From Hydractinia symbiolongicarpus (Eukaryota; Cnidaria; Hydrozoa; Anthoathecata; Hydractiniidae), in NCBI RefSeq assembly GCF_029227915.1, contig NC_079888.1, positions 13,249,001-13,313,000 on the forward strand: a stretch of 64,000 nt of DNA. Direction: 5' to 3'. This document shows positions 18,148-33,100 of the stretch, piece by piece. A program made the translations under genes and the position numbers. The notes below the pieces were generated by a model. It was not told the DNA's origin, did not search any database, and worked only from the letters and a program-made list of their open reading frames with translations. Position 1 is the first letter of the stretch, and every line of letters starts with the position of its first letter.

Positions 18148-21100
18148 GTAAGTTCAATGATACATAATAATAATCCCTCTTAAATATTATGTTTTTGCAA
18201 ACGGTTGAGTATTAGAGTAGGCCTTTAAAAACATAAACATGATCTCATAATGGCTCAGTATATGCAAAAGTGTGTGTGTAAAAATAAAAATAAAATAAAA
18301 ATGTAATTTCTTACAATGTTATTTAGCTATGTAATGTAGCTATATATAGACCACTTTCCTCGTGATGTAGTTGTTTTGATTTCATTTTGAGAACAATGGG
18401 CATGTGCGCACTTTTGTGTAGGTAAAAAAGCAGGACTCACACAGGGTAAAATGGTTATTAATGAAGATTAAAGACTTTTGGGCAGCATTAGATTCAAGAG
18501 GAACTGGAATTAAATTTTAACTATATTCTTCTAATTCTTCTTAAAAAATTTCACTAATTTTGAGCGAATATATATTTCTTTTTTGGATGGATTTCTTTGA
18601 TTACTGTGGTCTGTTGTTTATATTTTCTGCCACAGAAATGCTTGCGCATGTGCAAAAAAAGCGCAAACTTTTTAAACATTGGCAAGTCATTCTATATAAT
18701 AATACGCCAGTTCTATGTGTCTGTAACAGGCAAAGTTGATATGCTTATTTTTCTTTGAAGTCGCTGAAAAGAGTATGTCTCAAATGTTAAATTTTATGAC
18801 GTTACGGTGCGACGTCAATAACACTACTTTAACGTCAATATCCTATATTAAATTAATGAAGCCATTACAATGCACTTAAAACATTGAGGCCAAATAACTT
18901 AGAAACGAGGTGGTGACGTCGATGATTTTTCACCGCGTGGGTAACTAGGGACCACCTAGGACCAATTTGGGTAATTTCCCCGAATCCGTTTCCGAATGGA
19001 CGGGTTAATGACGACAACAAAAAGCCTTCAAACCCCAATATCTCTGCAACCGTTTATCCAAAGTACATTATCCTATACATTTTCTTAATCAGTGTTTCAA
19101 GATCTATACGATGAAGGCAACAGGTACAAAAATTTCTCTAAAAAATATTTTGGGTTTTGACGGGTCATTGCTAATGTTAGCAAAACTTTTAATCCCTGAC
19201 ATCTCCTTAGGCGTTCGTCGAGAACATATGATCCTGTACATTATTTTGATCAGCGTTTCAACCTGTGCACATTACAGACAAAGAATAAACAAATTTCGCG
19301 AATTTTCTTATCTGCGCTACGTCAGCAAAACATCTAAAGCAACTTATTGATTTTTTGCCTTGGTGGATTTCTCCATGGGCTTTATCGACTAGTCTATATA
19401 TAATATAACTAAACTTTTATCTATATGCATATGTACAGGCATAGGCTTATTCGTGTGTTTAACCTGTGTTGGTACCTATTATCAATGAATCATGCATTTA
19501 TGTGTGCATTGTTAATTTTTAAAGTTCATGCAGAAACAATATTTTTTAAGATTTCAAGCTCATTTTATGTATTAATGCGATTTAGGAATCTGTGTGGGAA
19601 ACAATTAAGTTTAGTGTCAGAAAAACTTATATATACTTATTATATATATAATATATATATATTAAAATTGTTATTTATTTATCTTGATTGTTTATAAAGT
19701 GATAAAGTCACCTGTTTTTGTTGATATCCTAAAATCTAGATTGCAGCCCTTAATAAAAGTGAAAAGGCTAAATAAATGTGCTTTGATTTTTGTTTAATCT
19801 GTATATACTTGAAACACTTTCTCTTAAACATAAAAAATGTTGACAAATGTATGATATTTTTAACATTTTGTTATAACCAAAAGTCTGGACATTTAGAGAT
19901 TCTTTCATTAAAAGACATAGATCAGGCTTAAAATAGATATTTCTTACATATTGTTATCACTTTATTTTATGTGTCTTTTTGTGAGTTTTTAATACACTTG
20001 TGTGTTTAAAACATGCAGGAAACAATTTGATATTTAAGTAAAATCTCAACATGTTGCCGTAGTATTATAATGACATGTTGTGTTAATCAATAAGGACAGG
20101 AATGTCATGCTATTTTCAGCATGACTAATAGTTATTGTTTAAAACAATTTTGCTATGTATATGGTATCATTATAAGAAGTTTTGTTTTGCTTTGAATGTT
20201 TTGTCCTATTTCTTATTTTTGTGTTTATATGCATCCCATGTCAATGAAACAATTGTGCTGCTTTTCTACAAATAAATTCTCCAATAATCACTAAGTTCTA
20301 AGGCTCTTTTGGTTTGGCTAGGTGAGCCTAGGCTTTTTAGAAATTCATATTTTTTATAAGTTTTCCTTTGATATGCAGAGAGAAAAACAAAGTGTTTGTT
20401 ACTAGTCGATAAAGCCCGTGGAAAAATCCACTTAGACAGAAGTATAATGGAAGAAATAGGTTGTTTTAGGTTATTTGCTGACGTCAGCAGTAGAGATGCA
20501 AAAATCATTTGGTAAAAATTAGTTCATTCGTTGCCTATAATAATTGGGACGTCTATCGAAAAAATGCATAGAATCTTGTGCTTTTGGTAAATGCTTAAAA
20601 AGGTATAAGGGTTTAAAAATTTTGCTGCGGTCAGCAAAGTCCCTACCAAAATTACAAAAAAAGTTTTTTTAGAAATTTGTACACCCGTTGCCTTCATCGT
20701 ATAGATCTTGGAACGCTAATCAAGAAAATGTATAAGATCATGTATCTTTGACAAACGGTTGCAAAAATATTTAGGTTTAAAGGTTTTTTGATGACGTCAT
20801 CAACCCGTCCATTGCAAAACAAATTTGGGCACCCAGTTTTGGAAAAATTACCCAAATTAGTCCTTGGTGGTTCCCAGTTACCCACATGGTGAAAAAACAT
20901 TGACGTCACCACCTCGTTTCCAAGTTATTTGGCCTCAAAATTTTAGGTTCACTGTAATGGCTTCATTAATTTAATATAGATTAGACGTTAAAGTAGTGTT
21001 ATTAACATCGCGCCGTAACGTCAGAAAATTTTAACATATTAGACATGCACTTTTCGGCAATATCAAAGGAAAACAAGAAGCCCAGGGGCTTGAAGATTTC

Positions 21101-24100
21101 TGCCATTAGCCTTAAAGATTTTAAAATTTGAAGTTGATCTTGAAAACGGAGAATTATGGGGTAAACAAATCATTCAGTATTCTCAAATAAGGGCCTGATA
21201 CACTTCACTGAAATATAACTTATATATTATCAATATAATTTCTTAAAGTATGTTTAAAATATGGTTTTAATTTCTTATAATTTCTTATAATATAGCTATA
21301 ATATATATAATTTCAGCACCTGACATGTGCGTCATAACCTCATAATTTGCTGGATGGCTATAATATTTGAATAAAATCAAACGAGTTTGATTTTAATAAT
21401 ATTGTTGGTGATCTGGTTTTGAATGCCTTTTGTTTGTGTGACAATAGATCTTTTATCTGCTAGCGTTGTTGTGTCAACAATGTAATGAAATTAAATGAAA
21501 TTATAACAATATTTTAACAAATTATAAGTATATTGTAGAAAAATTATAACTGTATTATAGAATATATTTAATAATATTATAAAAGTGTATCCTGGCCTTA
21601 ACTAACCTGCAATGTTAAAATACAACTCAAATAAAAAATAAAATTCATGAATAATTAATTAGTTCTGCTGAATATAGCTTGTGCTTGAAAAATTGTACAG
21701 AAAGAAATGACTTAACATCAAAGATGGCACATTATAAGACGATCTTCATTATTCTACACTGCAGGAGCTTTAACTTTTGATAGCATATAAACTATAAAAT
21801 AAAGTATTGTTTATTGAATAATAAAACAATCTGTTGCACTGTTAGGATTCTTATTGGCTTAAAACTCATTTTAGCCTTGTTCTCAGAAAAAAATCTTTAG
21901 CCTGGATAAGTTTCGGGCGTCCAGCCTAGCTGCGCTGTCTCTATCTCTCTATCTCCTCTGGCAATTTTAAAGATTCCGCCTTCGCTGGCGGAATTTAATT
22001 AGCAACATCCACTTTGCCTGTCACAGACAGACACAGTCGCCGTATTATTATATAGAAGTCGACAAAGCCCATGCAAAAATCCACTGAGACCGGATTAAAT
22101 TGAAAAAGAAGGGTCATTTGAATTTTGGTCACGTCAGCAACCCATCCGCAAAAAAAAATAATTTGAACCTTGTTTTTATACATTGCCTCTATTGTGTAGA
22201 ACTTAAACTGCTGATCAAGAAAATGTATATGTTCATGTGCATTTGATGAACGGTTAATGAGATAAGGGAAGGGTTTAAAAATTTTGCTGACGTCAGCAAT
22301 GGCTGTCAAAACGTCAAAACAAAAATTTTATTTTAGAAATTTGTATACCTGTTGCTTTCATCGTATAAATCTTAAAACGCTGATGAAAAAAATGTATAAG
22401 ATCGTGTACTTTTGATAAACGGTTGCAGAGATATTAGGGTTTGAAGGTTTTTTAATGACGTGATCAGCCCGTCCATTCCGAAAAAGATTCGGTTGTCCCT
22501 AGTTACCCCTGCGGTGAAAAATTATTGACGTAACCACTTCGTTTCCAAGTTATTTCGCCTCAAAGTTTTAAGTGCACTGTAATGGCTTTATTAATTTAAT
22601 AAAGGATATTGACGTTAAAGTAGTGTTATTAAACGTCGCAGCGTCACGTCATAAAATTTAGCATTTCAGACATACATTTTTTGGCGACTTCAAAAGAAAT
22701 TTCGGCGACTTCAAAAGAAAATGAACACATCTGCTATGACCGTCACATACACTTATTATTATTAACAGTCCTCGAAATAGATTTTGGAGACTTGTCAGAC
22801 AAAATGTGCGCCACATCTCCAGCTTGGTCGGACATGTCCGTAGCTCGTTTCGAACTTTCGGCGGGTAAAACGTCCGATAGATTTCCGTTTTTATCAGACA
22901 TTTTTAGATCTCAGAATTATTGAATAGTCCTTTTAATCCATAAGCAAGCCTATTCATAGCCAACCTGACCATCCTAGCTAATTCACCGACTCCTGACTTA
23001 GTTAAATGAACTACGTAGACATGGATCTCTATTGCCTGACCCCTTCGTCGTTGGTAACCAGGTCTTACACATGAAATCCAGCCATGTGGTTCTTAACTAA
23101 TGCGGTGGTAAACGCTGACGGAGAACGGATGAAGCAAGTTTGCAAAACTGCACTTACAGGCGAAACAGACATTATTATATCACTGATTTAATTACAAGCT
23201 CGTGAGCTTGTATTAAAAACGCAAATGTGTCCTACAAGAATGGAAATTTTTGCCTCTCTGAGCACCGACACGGGAGTCGTTGTGTGTTCGAATCTCATCT
23301 TGGTAACTATTTTTACTTTTTTTTTCTTTTTTCTTTTTTAAAAAGATAAGACAAGAGTTCAAAACACTTGTTTAACTAACTAGTAAATAAAGGTGTTTCC
23401 ACCAAACTTTTTAAAAGTGAATGTAGGCAGAATTAACTGAATTAATGAATTTCGCAAATTTTTGGGTTTGTGGGTTTGTGGTCTTTCTTTCCTGTCAGTC
23501 GGTTCACCCAAGACGGACCCATCGAAAATTAAAAGTTCGAGGAATTTTCCGTTCAGGAAGGTCTCACAAATCAATTTTGAAAAATAAGTGTGTAACAAAT
23601 ATTATTGCGTATCTAAATAGTAAAATATGTTGTGTCTAACTTCGTAACAAAAATCCCAATTTGATAGACAGCTTTTTGTAAACTTTATTCGCGAGGTTGT
23701 TTGCGTATATCGTATGTCTTGTTGTAAATAATTTCTTCATTTGACAAAACAATTGGAAACCATAGCAGGTCTCATGTAATTGATTTTTTTATGCTGCAAG
23801 TGTCATTTTTATTCAACCAATTTTAAAAACGAAACCCACGTGCGGTATAATTTTTTTTCTGTATAAATTTTGTTAAAATGTAGCTGAACTTAATAATAAT
23901 AATAATAATAATAATAATACAAACTTAAAAACTTATTTTATTTTATATTTTTTAAGTTTTCTTTAGCGACGGCATTTTTTGTGATTTAATTGGCTTATTA
24001 AAATGCACAGCCTTACTTTGTTTTTTTAACAGCGCCTAAGACATTTATTATTGGTGGTATGTGTGATCGTGATTAAGTAACTTCCATGATGGCACGTGGC

Positions 24101-27100
24101 AGATGAAAACAAAACGGAAGAGATGTGGAACGACAATTGATTAAAGATACAAGATTATATTTGATTTATCTCGTTATTTTTGCATGTTTTAATTTTTAAT
24201 TTTTGAAGTTATAATAGGGGAGATGTAGCTAGAGAAACGTGCCGGACAAAATGACAGGCCAGAACTGATTTTCGTCTGACGTATTTGCGTCTGGGTTGGA
24301 CAATGTCCGATGTCCGACCGCTATTTCGAGGACTGAGTAATGGCTTATTAACCGTTTAGCTGGTCTATACGGGAAATTATAGGCTGAGATCATTCCGTCA
24401 TGGACCGAACGCAGTGGGGTCCATGCCAGCGACAGAGGTTTATTACCCCACTGATTATTTCATAACTATTAATAAAAAAAAAGGTTTTAGAGTCCAGGGG
24501 TCTTTAATAAAAACAAGGCTTAGGGATCGTATCAAAATGTTCGTATGTTTTTTTCGTATAATTATACGAACGCTACGAAGTACTTCGTTTCGTGAGACGA
24601 ATGTCATACAAAGTGCTTCGTTTAAAATGAACAATGTAAACAAAATTTATACAAACTTTTTTAATATATGATACGAACTTAAACAAAGTTTTTTTATCGT
24701 AAAAAATGAAATGATACGAACTTTGAACAAAGTAAATTGCTATATGATCTTGAAACAAACTTCAAAAGTACCAGCGTAATTGCGCATAATCTACGATGAT
24801 CTTTCCGTTTTCTACGATCCTGTTTTCATGATTTTTAAACAATCAACCACAATTTCTTAGCTTTTATGGTGCCGTTTTCATGATTTTTAAATGATCTACG
24901 GCGATCTTTTCGCTTTTTACGATCTCGTTTTCATGATTTTTAATCGATCTACGGCGATCTTTTGGTTTTATACGATCCCGTTTTCATGAATTTTACACTT
25001 TCCACAGCGACCTTTTCGCTTTCTATGATCCTGTTTTCATGATTTTTAAACGATCTACAGAGATGTTTTTGCTTTCTACAATTTCTACAAACGACGATCC
25101 CTAAAGACCTTAGATAAGTTCGTATAACGAAATGAACTTTGTATTTGTTGAAAAAATTTCAATATAAAACTATAGATAATAGTCCAATTATAATAAACGA
25201 ACTTCGTATAAGCAAATTTTTATACGAACTTCTTTAAAAATGATGCAAACTTTATACGAACTTGTAATTTTGATGATACGAAAAAGTTCGTATAAAAATA
25301 AAATGATACGAAAGATTTAATAAATCGATACAAAATTTTTTATACGAATTATACGAACTACGTACGGACATTTTGAGACGGTCCCTTAGGTGGAAAACAG
25401 GTAACTTTCTTTATATTTCGAACGTACACAAACATTCGATCCACAATTCGTTAAAAAATAAACAATATACAATACAACTTTTAAAAATAGAATATTTCAA
25501 AACAGTTTTAAAATTCAATTCTTTATCGTTTCGCTGATGGAGTGTTCGTATTAAAATTTCTCTGGAAAAAAATGAATAGAGGGTTAAAGACTGCGTGGAA
25601 CTGGAAGTATTAAGAGCTGTCGATTGGTTATGTATGTCAAGTTGGTTATTATTATTTGAGCTCAAGATGTTTGACATTTTGTAACAGTGAGTGGTACTAG
25701 CTAATATGTAATTTCGTAACGAATCAATACTTTTGTGACCACTGTGTTGGGCTACATAAACTTGGGGACATTTGCATCCAAAAGCTTTCCAATCGATGTT
25801 TTTCTTACCGAATGATTTTCCACTTTTCTGCCTGTAAGCCTGTGTTTTTTGCAACTTAAAAGTTGTCCAATTTTATTTTTCCTGAGGGGAGTTTTCAAAT
25901 ACCAACTGTCTTCTCTTGTGTAGTCAATTTTTTGCCTCAATGTAAGAAAAAAAGGCGGGTTTTCCATCAGCATTTTCTCCGGTCCATGTTTTTTGAACTC
26001 TTTGTAAAGGGAGACTAGGCATTTTTCTGTTACGGTGGCATATGCGGTGGGATAGAAAAATCTTTTTTTTCCTTTTCATTTCCTTTTCTGGTTTACGTAC
26101 CTCTTTCCTTTACCAAAACTAAACATTCCCCTTTTTCTGGATCATTTTCCAACACAATGTCTCCCCAAAGCAATTTTCTGGCCTCATCTCTTGCACGAAA
26201 CCCAAAATGTAATAAGATAACCCACCACATTGTTCTTTGCAGTGTGAGTGCAAAGTCCAAAAAAGCCAGTCTTGTGTAATTTTTCAATTTCATGTTCCTC
26301 CAATTCCCCCTTTAGCATTTGGTTTATTTCTGTACCCAAGTTTTGTCAACTGTTTTCGTTTTGCTGCTAACACCTTTCTAGACTTTTCAAAATCAAAGAG
26401 GATGTTAAAAGGAACTTTCATACTGTCTAGATGTCTTTGTAAGCCACGTTGTAGTGATGTAAGGGAGTCATGTTCATATTCTTTTCCGTTCTTTTGTTTG
26501 ACATTAATAAATAGTTTGCACAGTTTGTTGTTCAGTTCTTCTGGTGTTGTGAGATGAGGTCGTCTATATTCTTGAAGGCTTCAACAATACAAAAGACAAA
26601 AGCTGTTTGCTGCAAACGTATTACAATATTTTGTAGCTTTTGACTGTTGTCCTGCTATGAATTCGTCTATTTCATTTAAATCGTCAAATAAACTATCGTC
26701 TACCAGACGAAAACAAGGAGTAATTGACATTTTTATATCACTTTAAATTAACTTTCTTTTTTTGTTTTTGTTTTGATGTCGGTTAGTACAGTGTCATATA
26801 GACTGGTCACATGAAAAAAGAAACCAATCAAATTTTCCGAGAACGTTCGAATAAATGTAAACATTCGAAAATACTCAATAGTGGGGTAATAAATAAGATT
26901 ATTGTTATATATTGGCTCAATTTATGCGTAGAAAAAAAAAAGTATATGGTTAATCGTTTGGTTATTGCATAAGTTTTTAACTGATTTTCTCAGTAGATAG
27001 TCTTTAAGTTCCTTTATATATGAATTGAAATGCATTTGATAAATTGTTAATTTTAACTTAAATTCTTAAAAAACTAAACAGATTAGAATCAATTTTCAAG

Positions 27101-30100
27101 GTATTTAGAAACTTAAGACCATCATAGTAAGAAATTCTCAGAAATACCAAGAAACTTTTGTCTCAGAAGCAATTAAAATACAATTATCAAAAATCTGTTA
27201 TATTAACACAAAAACTGTGTCTTGCAAACTCAATTATATTATCTATATATACTATCTTCTTTAGAGGGAACCTTTTAGCTTAAAAATTTTTTTTCTCATA
27301 TGGTAGATAATGTTAAACTATTACAGAATTTAATAATTATTTTGCATAGTTCGTTAATATATATAATATTGCATTCTTTGCCATTTTAAAGAGATTGTAA
27401 TCATCCCTTACATTCCTTGCAAGTACCATGTGTGAGTGTGATCGTTACTTTCAGTAAACTTATATTGGCTGCAGAAAAGCAATGTGTTTCTCACTAATTA
27501 GTATTATACGTAATCTCTTCTCTGATCTTTTTTTTCTAAAACATTAACATTAAAAATCTAATAATATATATTTCGTAAAGCAATGTTACAAAATTGCAAA
27601 TTTTTTTAAAAGCAGAAAATATTAGTGTTTTCTCCCACACTTGCTTGGCATATTTCTTGTCTCGAAAATCATAACTTGCTTATGTAAGCAAATTCGCCAT
27701 TAGCGTGAGCATGTGATAAGAAAAAGTAAAGCTTAATAAAGTGTTTTTGTTTTTTTAGAGATACTATAGATCAGAACAAAACTATTAATAATTGAATTCT
27801 TTATCCACAACAAACATCCAAAAACCATTTTTTTATTTTATAAAACTTTTGCTTTTATTTCTAATTGGCTGGAAAATAATTTTATAAACTAAAGAATTTT
27901 GCTATTCTTTTCTTTTTTGTCGTGACAAGTTTTAAAACCATAGGAAAAGTATTGCTTTGTTATAAATTAATGTATATGGGCAAAGTCTCAGGCAATTAAT
28001 ATAGCTCCTAATAGCTTTTTGCAATTTCATCGTTGTTTTGATAGCTTTTTTTAAGCTTATCTTCCACGAATAAACAAGTTGATTTCATGAAAGAGCTTGA
28101 AAAGTTGTGTAAATAAATTTTAGCGCGTGCGATCGCACTCACACATCTCCACACGCCTAAAACTAATTTGGGTGTGTGGTTTTCAGGCCTTAGTTGCATG
28201 TCTAAAATCCAACAGTACTTGTGCATAAATTAAAAAATTTTATGCCATTTATAACAAAAATAAACTGCCTGAGTTGCAGCAACATAGTGAGAATATTTTT
28301 GTTAAATTAGTTATAACACAAATGAGGAACAAGACAGATTATTTATTGTAACATATTGAAAAAATCTTGCTGCATCATACCATTTAAAAACAAGTTTTTA
28401 GCATGCAAGTATTTATTTTTATCTTTTACCTTGACAGCTTGTTATTTTTATAAATCAAAACAAGAGAACAAATTTATCTGAATGCTTGTTTTTAGCAAGA
28501 CAATTTTTTTTCTATCTCAACAATTAATTAAAAATTAATATTAATTAACAGCATGTGTAAAGCAAAAATACAAGGAAAAATATGCTTGTCATGCTGGTCA
28601 GGAAGCTTTGATTAAACAAGAACCATAGAAACAATTTTTTTTTCATTGACAATACTGTGATACTAAGTGAAAATTAAAAACCCCAAGACCTTAGGGATCG
28701 CCTCTGAAATCGTTTTAAAAAAAATCGTTTCATATCTTTCATTTTTTAATTAGCATAGCATGTGATACGTATTTGAAACGATTTTAAAGTAATGTTTAAC
28801 CCTTTTTCAGCCTCTATTATAAAATATATTATGTCAAAATAAAGTGGGTAATCCAGTAAATTTTCTAAAAACCGATTCTTATAAAAAGATGTACAACTTC
28901 TTAAATTATGTAATATGCAATTTAAAATCACACATTTGGTCAGCCTTGTTTACAAATTATCTTTTTTATGGAACGCTAGGAAAAAGGAATAGGGGTAAAA
29001 TCGAAAACATGAACTATATATTTTCTGTAATATTTTTCAATTATGTAAAATTTAGTTAAAATTTACTAAAAATGTCTTTATAAAAATATATATTTGAAAA
29101 TTTACTGCATAAACTAAAAACCCTAATGTTTCATAAGACACAGTTAAGTTAGGTGGAGAGGAGCTTCAGTGAGATTTGTGGAAGGTAGGAGGGCAAGGTA
29201 TAAGCTTTTTTGGATTGGTAATAGTGATGGATATGGAGGAGTTGGCATATTCGTTGCAGAGAAGTGGGTAGAAAAAGTAATAGATGTTATGCGTGTTAAT
29301 AGTCGTATTATAGTGATAAAGTTTTTGATAGGTAATAGGATTGTCACTTTTCTGTCAGTTTATGCTCCACAGTGTGGACTCAGTGAGGAAGATAAAGATA
29401 AGTTTTATGATGAGTTAATAGCAGTCACATCAAAGTTTGGAGACACTGAACTTGTCATGGTGTGCGGCGACTTTAATGGTCATGTTGGGAAGTCATCTGA
29501 AGGTTATAGAGGTGTGCATGGAGGCTATGGATTTGGGAGCAGAAATAAGGAAGGGGAGAGATTGCTTGAGTTTGGAATGGCAACGGACATGGTGGTTTGC
29601 AACACATCATTCAGTAAGAGACAGAGTAGGCTGATAACATATGAGTCAGGTGGTTGTAAGACACAGATAGATTACTTTTTGGTTAGAAAGTCAGACAAGA
29701 AAGTGGTGAAGGACGTGAAAGTTATATCGGGGGAAGAGTGTTTTTCCCAGCATAGGTTGCTGGTTTGTGATATTATCTTGAAGAGTGTCAGAGAAGCCAA
29801 GGAAAGTACAGGCCTCGTCGAAAAGTCTGGAAGCTGAAGGAAGAGATTGTAGCAAGACAATTTAGTGCAAAAGTTCAGCAGTTAGCCTACAATAGTCAAT
29901 GTGATAGTGACAATGTTGAAAGTACTTGGACTACTTTGAAGAATTGTCTTCTAGAAGCTTCTGATGATACCTGTGGGTGGACGAAAGGACCAGCTAGACA
30001 TAGACAGACCTGGTGGTGGAATAATGAGGTTGACCAGTGTATAAAGGAAAAGAGGAAACTTTGGAAAGAGTGGAAGTCAGGTGGTAGTAAAAATATTTAC

Positions 30101-33100
30101 TTAGAAGCTAAGCGTCGGGCTCGTACAGCAGTGTATAAGGCAAAATCAGAAGCAGAGAGAAACAGATTTGCAGATGTGTTAAGAAGGGAAGACCAGCGCA
30201 ATGAGGTATTCAAGATAGCAAAGCAAATGAAGAAGACTAATCAAGATATTGTAGGTGAGAAGTGTATACGTAATGATGAAGGTGTTTTGGCTAGCACAGA
30301 GGAGGAGAAAAGGGTAGCTTGGAAGAATCATTATCAGAGGTTGCTTAACACTGAGTTTGATTGGGACGAGGATAATTTGTCTGATGATGATGTCGTAGAA
30401 AGGCCAGCCATGCAGATCAAGACAGAATGGGTAGTGGAGGCTATTAGGAAAATGAAGATTGGCAAGGCTGCAGGAGTATCAGGTATTGTTGCAGAGATGG
30501 TAAAAGCATCTGGATATATTGGAGTTGAGCTTATTACAAGTCTTGCTAACCAGATTATAAAGGATGGTGCTATTCCGAGTGAGTGGCAGTCGAGTGTAAT
30601 AGTGAATTGTTTCAAGGGCAAGGGTGATGCATTAGAAAGGGGTAACTATAGAGGTTTGAAGTTGATTGATCAAGTAATGAAAGTTATTGAAAGAGTGATT
30701 GATAAGTTACTTAGAGAAAGAATTGATATAGATAAGATGCAATTTGGTTTTCTTCCAGGGCGTGGCACTACAGATGCAATATTTTTACTCAGACAGCTTC
30801 AGGAAAAGTATTTAGGAAAGAGAAAGAATCTCTATTTTGCCTTTGTAGATTTAGAGAAAGCTTTTGATAGAGTGCCACGTAAAGTTATTTGGTGGGCTAT
30901 GAGAAAATTAGGTGTGGATGAGTGGCTAGTTACGATGGTTCAGTCTATGTACAGCAATGCTAGAAGTCGTGTCAGGATTACCGATTCACTTAGTGATGAA
31001 TTTAGTGTAAATGTTGGTGTACATCAGGGTTCTGTACTTAGTCCTTTGTTGTTTGTTCTAGTCTTAGAAGCGCTGTCGATGGAGTTCAGAACAGGTTGCC
31101 CATGGGAGTTATTGTATGCAGATGATTTGGTTCTCATAGCAGAGTCGATGGAAGAATTAGTTGAAAAGTTTGAGAAGTGGAAGAAAGGACTAGAAGAGAA
31201 AGGGCTGAAGGTAAACACAGCAAAGTCTAAAGTCATGATAAGTAGCATTGCAGCCAAGTGTGACCTTGTAGTTGGAAAGTGGCCTTGTGGAGTTTGCAGG
31301 AAAGGGGTTGGTAGTAACTCAATTTTTTGTCAGACTTGCAAGCATTGGGTACATAAGAAGTGCAGTAGTATTAGTGGAAGGTTAAGAGCTGGCATACAGT
31401 TTGTATGCAAGCGTTGCAAAGGTGAGATTATAGAGAATGAAGTATTTCCAGCTTTAATGATGTACAACAGTGGCTCGTTGGAGATAGTTAAGAACTTCTG
31501 TTACTTAGGTGATATGTTGGGCAGTGAAGGGAGTGTTGGAAGAAGTGTTAATTGCAGGATAGGTTCTGCTTGGAAAAAGTTTAGAGAGTTACTTCCTTTA
31601 TTGACTAGCAGAGTCCTGTCAATTGAGGTAAAAGGTAGGTTGTATGAGGCCTGTGTAAGAAGTGTTATGTTGTACGGTAGTGAGACATGGGCAGTGAAGC
31701 AGGAAGATCTTGACCGTTTAGAAAGGAATGATATGAGAATGGTTAGGTGGATGTGTAATGCCAGTCTGAGAGACAGAAAGAGTTCAGATAAGCTAAGAAG
31801 CAGGCTAAGTCTCTGTAGAATTAAAGATGTTATCCAGATAAGAAGATTGAATTGGCTGGGGCACTTGGAAGGAATGGAGGAGGATAATTGGGTAAGAAAG
31901 TGTAGAGACTTGATAGTTCCTGGGGCAAAGCCCAGAGGCAGACCGAGAAAGACTTGGCAGGAGGTTATAAGGACAGACTTGATAGAGAGGAAGTTGAGTT
32001 TAGATCTAACACAGTCTAGATCAGATTGGAAGAGGTTCATTAATATACCCCGTCCAACCCATGCTAGCATGGAAAACGGACGTTAAGCCGAGAATGATGA
32101 TGATGATTTCATAAGACACATATGACATATGTCTTATCAGCTGCAGAAAAAAAGCATTGAACAATCATGATGATTGCACAATCCATGTTGTGTTGGATTA
32201 AATATCTCCTTGGTTATGCACCGATAATTTTGTGCCAGCAAATCTACAAATGTTTTGTAGTGTCCATTATGAATTTCACTCACTTCAAGACAGGGACATG
32301 TTCCTCTAAATTTTTCTGTTATGCTAATGAAGTTGTTAAATCTTGGTGGAAGAGATTGGCAATGCTGGCAGTCTTTTGATGAGCACCTGAAAAACTCTAG
32401 CTGGTATCCTTTTTGATTAGCAGGTTTCACGAAAAATTGGTATACTAATTGTAGTTCTGACAATTCTGGTTGCTCACAGATTTTTTTGGCGGAAGCATCT
32501 GCAAAGGTCTTGAGGAAACTGCGCGTTGTTTTGATATGCGGTAATAAGGCATTATCACTGAGAAGGGTTTTTGCTACAATTTCAAACCCATAAGTTTTTT
32601 GATGCCAGAATTTAGCACACTATTGTCACATTGTCTAAAACTTTAGCCCAGTTTTTTTTATCACTAACCGCAAACACAACTCCTTCAATGTTACCCGATA
32701 AAGTTACGCCAATGATTTGTTTAGTCAAATACGACTAACTCCTTTCGATCGGATTAAACCGTAAATGCCCAGGTGCATAGCATTGCACGATCAGCGAAAC
32801 CAACTTGGAATTCTGCCACAGAAAACCCAGTGACATAAATTTTTTTATCCCTTTCACTGACCAATCAGGTCTGTCAGCAATTAATACGACAATACAACAT
32901 TCAAAACATTTTCAAGTTTGATAAGTTCCATCAAATGATTTACATACATTACGTTTGTACTTTCTAATAACCGTGACGGAAAATGTTTTACAGTCAAATT
33001 TCCATTTCGTGGCCATTTATTTTTTTTTCTTTTGAGTTTGTCTTCACATATTTCTGCTTTGCTGTTGATGAAATTTGTCACTGTGTCTCCTTCAGGCAAT

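Larger units (their letters stand above)
22766..24335. mobile_element. TIR element with CAGTCCTCGAAATAG ends (hAT-like)
   Basis: A perfect 15-bp terminal inverted repeat is present at 22766-22780 and 24321-24335. Subterminal CGGACA and GTCCGA motifs occur on both sides. The CAG start suggests a hAT-type element. The 8-bp flanks are not identical, so the target duplication is unproven. Dispersed repeat copy 2 (23193-23740) lies inside. No transposase. Confidence 0.55.

Noticed and set aside
22681-22923. 80-residue open frame
   Set aside because: It crosses the boundary between a Helitron-like copy and the adjacent TIR element, so it is a chance frame.
23230-23310. tRNA-like segment with GTGTTCGAATCTC
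   Set aside because: Only a B-box-like piece is present; no A box, cloverleaf or acceptor pairing, so it is not called a tRNA.
31501-32070. 189-residue antisense frame in the LINE
   Set aside because: Complement of the RT thumb coding sequence; the + strand frame carries the recognised motifs.
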